Assembly (NCBI GenBank): GCA_007376295.1
Contig: VMGB01000006.1
Coordinates: 1 to 6,387 of the forward strand
Source: Parcubacteria group bacterium Gr01-1014_13
GTDB taxonomy: Bacteria; Patescibacteria; ABY1; Magasanikbacterales; GWA2-37-8
Reading direction: 5' to 3'
Length of the DNA: 6,387 nucleotides
Positions within the stretch are counted from its first letter, which is position 1, and each line of letters opens with the position of its first letter. A program made the position numbers and the translations under genes. Shown piece by piece: positions 4,002-6,387 of this stretch. The notes beneath the pieces were generated by a model. The model searched no databases. It was given only the letters and a program-made list of their open reading frames with translations, and had not been told where the DNA came from.

Positions 4002-5036
4002 TTAAATTAAATTTGATATTTTCGGTACGTCATATCCCAAATGCACATAGGCCGAAGGAGTAGCCTTGCGTCCGCGGGGAGTGCGTTCCAGAAAACCTTG
4101 TTGCAACAGAAATGGCTCGTAAATAGTTTCGATAGTATCCATTTCTTCGCTAATGGCTGCGGCTAAAGTATTTAATCCGGCTGGGCCACCGCTAAATTTA
4201 TTTATTAAAGTATCGAGCAAGCGGCGGTCTATTTCATCTAAACCTAATTGATCAATCGCCAACATGCCAAGAGCTTCGTCAGCAATCTTTTTATTTATTT
4301 TACCATCATGGCGCACTTGGGCAAAATCACGCACACGTTTTAATAGGCGATTGGCAATGCGAGGTGTGCGGCGTGAACGCGCAGCAATCAGCGCGGCAGC
4401 ATCTGATTCTATTTCCATGCTCAAAATTTTTGCATTGCGCAATAGTATAGTTTCAATGTCGCCATGTTCATAAAAATCTAAATGAAAGGTATGGCCAAAC
4501 CGATCACGTAGTGGCGCGGCGATAAGTCCGATTTTGGTAGTGGCGCCGATCAGGGTGAATTTGGAAAGTGGCATGCGAATAGTACGCGCAGCCGGGCCTT
4601 TGCCGATAATTATATCCAATGAATAATCTTCTAGCGCCGGATACAAAACTTCTTCGATGGTTTTGTTTAACCGGTGAATTTCATCTATGAACAGAATTTC
4701 TCCATCTTGTAAATTAGAAAGTATCGCAGCCAGATCACCAACTTTTTCTAACGCCGGGCCGGAAGTAACTTTGATATTACTGTTCATCTCGTGAGCAATG
4801 ATGTTAGCTAGAGTAGTTTTGCCTAGTCCCGGATTGCCATAGAGCAGAATATGTTCCAACATTTCGCCGCGCTGGGTGGCAGCCTGCATAGAAATGCCCA
4901 AATTTTGTTTTATCTGTGTTTGGCCGATAAAATCACCCAGTTTTTGCGGACGCAAACTAACATCCAAAACATTTTCTTCGGCATCTGCTTCGGGAGCGGT
5001 GAGTCTGGATTGTTCGTCTTGGTCTGAAGGTTGCAT
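4002..5036 (-). CDS. ruvB: Holliday junction branch-migration ATPase RuvB
   Basis: This 344-residue protein is RuvB, the hexameric AAA+ motor that with RuvA drives branch migration of Holliday junctions in recombinational repair. Visible motifs: LRPQKLGDFIGQ (28-39), Walker A GNPGLGKTT (67-75), Walker B ILFIDEIHRL (114-123), sensor 1 LIGATTKIG (162-170), arginine-finger segment APLRDRFG (174-181), sensor 2 RRTPRIANRLLKRVRDFA (222-239), and the C-terminal winged-helix domain with GLDEIDRRLL (265-274), GGPAGLNTLA (283-292) and EPFLLQQGFLERTPRGR (307-323). Length is normal. Small departures from the common form are Asn68 where most have Pro (GPPGLGKT) and Lys-Ile at 168-169 where Arg-Ala is usual; neither removes a catalytic residue. 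It is the first gene of a minus-strand cluster with two membrane-protein genes. No Shine-Dalgarno site precedes the ATG and a TATAAT lies only 8 bp upstream, so the mRNA may be nearly leaderless. Confidence 0.97.
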   Translation of the reverse strand: MQPSDQDEQSRLTAPEADAEENVLDVSLRPQKLGDFIGQTQIKQNLGISMQAATQRGEMLEHILLYGNPGLGKTTLANIIAHEMNSNIKVTSGPALEKVGDLAAILSNLQDGEILFIDEIHRLNKTIEEVLYPALEDYSLDIIIGKGPAARTIRMPLSKFTLIGATTKIGLIAAPLRDRFGHTFHLDFYEHGDIETILLRNAKILSMEIESDAAALIAARSRRTPRIANRLLKRVRDFAQVRHDGKINKKIADEALGMLAIDQLGLDEIDRRLLDTLINKFSGGPAGLNTLAAAISEEMDTIETIYEPFLLQQGFLERTPRGRKATPSAYVHLGYDVPKISNLI

Positions 5037-5044
5037 ATTGGTTC

Positions 5045-5073
5045 ATTATATCTTAAACAAAATTCAAAGTCCA
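5045..5073 (-). promoter_or_regulatory. Candidate promoter of the ruvB cluster (near-leaderless)
   Basis: On the minus strand TATAAT (5050-5045) is a perfect -10 and TGGACT (5073-5068) a 4/6 match to the -35 at 17 bp. Transcription would begin around 5039-5037, 1-3 nt before the ATG at 5036. That fits the absence of a ribosome-binding site. The -10 assignment is good; the leaderless start is a prediction. Confidence 0.55.
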
Positions 5074-5105
5074 TATTAAAATTTTCTTTTCGGTAAAGAA
5101 CCGAC

Positions 5106-5114
5106 TTATCCACA
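5106..5114 (+). promoter_or_regulatory. Perfect DnaA-box sequence
   Basis: TTATCCACA matches the DnaA consensus (TTATNCACA) exactly and lies between the divergent ruvB and surface-protein promoters. I saw no second box, no AT-rich unwinding array and no replication genes here, so it is not by itself an origin. It could be a titration or transcriptional control site, or a chance match. Confidence 0.35.
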
Positions 5115-5133
5115 TTTTAAGCGTATTTTATGA

Positions 5134-5162
5134 TAGAAAATAGGGTCAAAAAGTTGTATAAT
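5134..5162 (+). promoter_or_regulatory. Candidate promoter of the surface-protein gene
   Basis: TATAAT (5157-5162) is a perfect -10, with TAGAAA (5134-5139, 4/6) at 17 bp as the -35. RNA would begin near 5169, in an AT-rich stretch, leaving about 65 nt of leader. The leader has an inverted repeat AGATGA (5175-5180) / TCATCT (5194-5199) that could form a weak hairpin. Confidence 0.5.
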
Positions 5163-5234
5163 GTATATATATAAAGATGATAAATACGATCTGTCATCTC
5201 TATATCAGTAAGTGAAGCTATGGAGGAAAAAACT

Positions 5235-5636
5235 GTGAGAAAAAAAGGAAGAATTAAATTTCCAATTCTTGTGATATTTGGGCTAGTTTTGTTTTTTGCA
5301 TTTATAATTATTTTTTCCAAATTCGCTTCTGCCGCCACCGCCCCTTCCATCATCACTTACCAAGGAAAATTGTTAATCAGCGGCAGTCTGGCTACCACCA
5401 CTCAAAGCATGATTTTTGTTTTGTACGATGCCGCTACTGGTGGCAATGCTTTGTATACGGCCAGCGGCACATTGGCCACCCCTGCAACTGTTCAGCACAG
5501 AATATATTCCAAAATCAGACAGCCTTGGCAATTTCACTTTCAACAGCACCACCATTACCACTTCTACCATCACTCACCTCATCACCACCAACGTCACCAG
5601 TACCAATATTTTTGCCACCACTTTAGCGGCCACTAA
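5235..5636 (+). CDS. Secreted repetitive surface protein, N-terminal piece (frameshifted)
   Basis: I place the start at GTG 5235 because GGAGG (5222-5226) lies 8 nt before it. An in-frame ATG at 5220 would start 5 codons earlier, but it overlaps that site and has no ribosome site of its own. From the ATG numbering, a basic stretch (RKKGRIK), a long hydrophobic core (14-32) and ASA (36-38) form a clear signal peptide, probably cut before ATAPS. The mature start, PSIITYQGKLLISGSLATTTQSM, through FVLYDAATGGNALYTASGTLATP, resembles the conserved N-terminal domain of large secreted Patescibacteria proteins. After about residue 90 the frame turns into an implausible His/Gln-rich tail up to the TAA at 5634-5636, because the true coding continues one base later in the frame (see the following entry). 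The protein as read is therefore probably non-native: a real mutation, a sequencing error, or less likely programmed frameshifting. Confidence 0.75.
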   Translation: MRKKGRIKFPILVIFGLVLFFAFIIIFSKFASAATAPSIITYQGKLLISGSLATTTQSMIFVLYDAATGGNALYTASGTLATPATVQHRIYSKIRQPWQFHFQQHHHYHFYHHSPHHHQRHQYQYFCHHFSGH

Positions 5637-6387
5637 TTTCACTCCGGCCAATATCAATGCCACCAGTGTTACCTCTACCAATTTCTTTGCTACCAATGTC
5701 ACCTCAATCAACGCCACCACCACGAACTTGTTTGTTTCCGGAGCTCTCAGTCTCCCCAACAACTCAGTCACCGATGCCATGGTCGTAGACACCATCACTG
5801 CATCCAACTATCTCTTACTCACCGGCGGCACCCTCTCCGGAGCATTTGGTTTTACCACCGCCACCGGCACATCGGTCACTTCCACCAACGCTTTCTTCAC
5901 CACCTTAGCCGGCACCACCTTAAATATTTCCGCCAGTTCAACTTTCCGTACCTCAACCATTGCCGGCGGCTTTTTCCAAACCGATTTTGCCGATTGCAGC
6001 GGTGATAATCAAACAGTTAACTACAATGCCGCCACTGGCAAGTTTACTTGTTTGACAGATGATACTACTGGAGGCGGGGGAGGCATCATAGGAACCTCAA
6101 CCGTTGATTACTTTGCTTTTTATTCAGATGCAGCCATTGTCACCGGCACACCATTAATGCAGTTTTCCAATGGCGCGATCACCTTCACTACCAACACTTC
6201 GTTCACCAATGTCACCTCAACCAACGCCACCACCACGAACTTGTTTGTTTCCGGAGCTCTCAGTCTCCCCAACAACAGTGTCACTGACGCCATGGTGGTA
6301 GACACCATCACTGCATCCAACTATCTCTTACTCACCGGCGGCACTCTCTCCGGAGCATTTGGTTTTACCACTGCCACCGGCACATCG
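5488..6387 (+). CDS. Secreted repetitive surface protein, continuation in the +1 frame (3' truncated by window)
   Basis: Starting at about 5488 the frame beginning at positions equal to 1 modulo 3 is open to the window end, without a credible start of its own (an ATG at 5446 has no ribosome site). It encodes FSTEYIPKSDSLGNFTFNS and then Thr/Asn/Ala/Ser-rich repeats such as TSTNATTTNLFVSGALSL and ITASNYLLLTGGTLSGAF, the latter similar to LTGGTL repeats of phage tail fibres and adhesins. A module with two Cys (FADCSGD ... GKFTCLTDD, about 5989-6060), a TTGGGGGIIG linker (about 6061-6090) and STVDYFAFYSDAAIVTGTP follows. Proteins like this are long extracellular fibres, often with a C-terminal self-cleaving chaperone domain; that end is outside the window. 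Together with the signal-peptide piece it should form one gene. The expected conserved segment between 'TASGTLATP' and the Thr-rich repeats seems missing, so a small deletion may accompany the frameshift. Confidence 0.72.
   Translation, partial: MFSTEYIPKSDSLGNFTFNSTTITTSTITHLITTNVTSTNIFATTLAATNFTPANINATSVTSTNFFATNVTSINATTTNLFVSGALSLPNNSVTDAMVVDTITASNYLLLTGGTLSGAFGFTTATGTSVTSTNAFFTTLAGTTLNISASSTFRTSTIAGGFFQTDFADCSGDNQTVNYNAATGKFTCLTDDTTGGGGGIIGTSTVDYFAFYSDAAIVTGTPLMQFSNGAITFTTNTSFTNVTSTNATTTNLFVSGALSLPNNSVTDAMVVDTITASNYLLLTGGTLSGAFGFTTATGTS
5692..5874 (+). repeat. Intragenic direct repeat, copy 1
   Basis: This 183-bp unit recurs at 6205-6387, 513 bp (171 codons) downstream. The two copies differ at 9 positions, of which 8 leave the protein unchanged in the surface-protein frame, including a TCA/AGT serine exchange. 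The single replacement is Ile (ATC) here against Thr (ACC) in copy 2. The second copy runs into the window edge, so the true unit may be longer. Confidence 0.93.
6205..6387 (+). repeat. Intragenic direct repeat, copy 2 (reaches window end)
   Basis: This is the second copy of the unit at 5692-5874, encoding TNVTSTNATTTNLFVSGALS and the following SNYLLLTGGTLSGAF segment. Spacing is a multiple of three, so both copies are read in the same frame. Further copies probably follow beyond the window. Confidence 0.93.

Noticed and set aside
5500..5636. His-rich C-terminal tail as a metal-binding region
   Set aside because: It is an out-of-frame reading of ACC/AAC/ATC-rich coding sequence; the next frame gives the expected Thr/Asn repeats and stays open to the window end.
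5574..6320. Minus-strand open frames over the surface-protein gene
   Set aside because: They are low-complexity Val/Leu/Ala shadows of the plus-strand repeats, with nearly the same peptide at both repeat copies.
5560..6387. CRISPR-like short repeats
   Set aside because: The repeats are coding, Thr/Asn-codon based, unequal in spacing and without unique spacers.

Overview
The window looks like a piece of a Candidate Phyla Radiation (Patescibacteria) chromosome. The reasons are gene style: a short C-terminally diversified protein of the kind common in these genomes, a ruvB / small membrane protein / bacterial PH-domain cluster, a very long Thr/Asn/Ala-rich secreted protein, mostly AT-rich sequence, and many starts without a Shine-Dalgarno site. 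TGA is a normal stop (spoIID-like, avd and RT genes), so lineages that read TGA as glycine are unlikely. This placement is inferred from family resemblance, not from a search.

Layout. 1-388: 3' end of a SpoIID/LytB-like cell-wall gene. 385-3173: a diversity-generating retroelement (DGR). It has a consensus promoter and structured leader, a target gene (572-1249) ending in a variable repeat (VR, 1107-1243), a terminator, a spacer with a candidate promoter, the template repeat (TR, 1614-1750) with its own terminator, an Avd-like four-helix-bundle gene on the opposite strand (1759-2130), a G10 tract, and the reverse transcriptase (2172-3173). VR and TR are 137 bp each with 13 mismatches, and all 13 lie at TR adenines, which is the mark of adenine-specific mutagenic retrohoming. 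3186-5036 (minus strand): ruvB, a two-helix membrane protein and a membrane PH-domain protein, probably one operon. 5037-5234: a divergent promoter region with a perfect DnaA-box sequence. 5235-6387: start of a secreted repetitive surface protein whose reading frame is broken near 5480-5500 and which continues past the window edge.

How the DGR should work. The TR RNA (about 1505-1797 if the proposed promoter and terminator are right) would be copied by the RT together with Avd, with errors at adenines. The cDNA would replace the VR and rewrite up to about 15 codons near the C terminus of the target protein. The unusual parts are the antisense position of avd, with its 3' end overlapping the TR terminator, the G10 tract in the 41-bp avd/RT gap, and the short TR transcript.

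The main discovery candidates are the DGR and its odd architecture, the G10 tract, the structured target leader, the hairpins just 3' of the VR, and the frameshifted surface gene, whose internal repeats differ almost only at synonymous sites.
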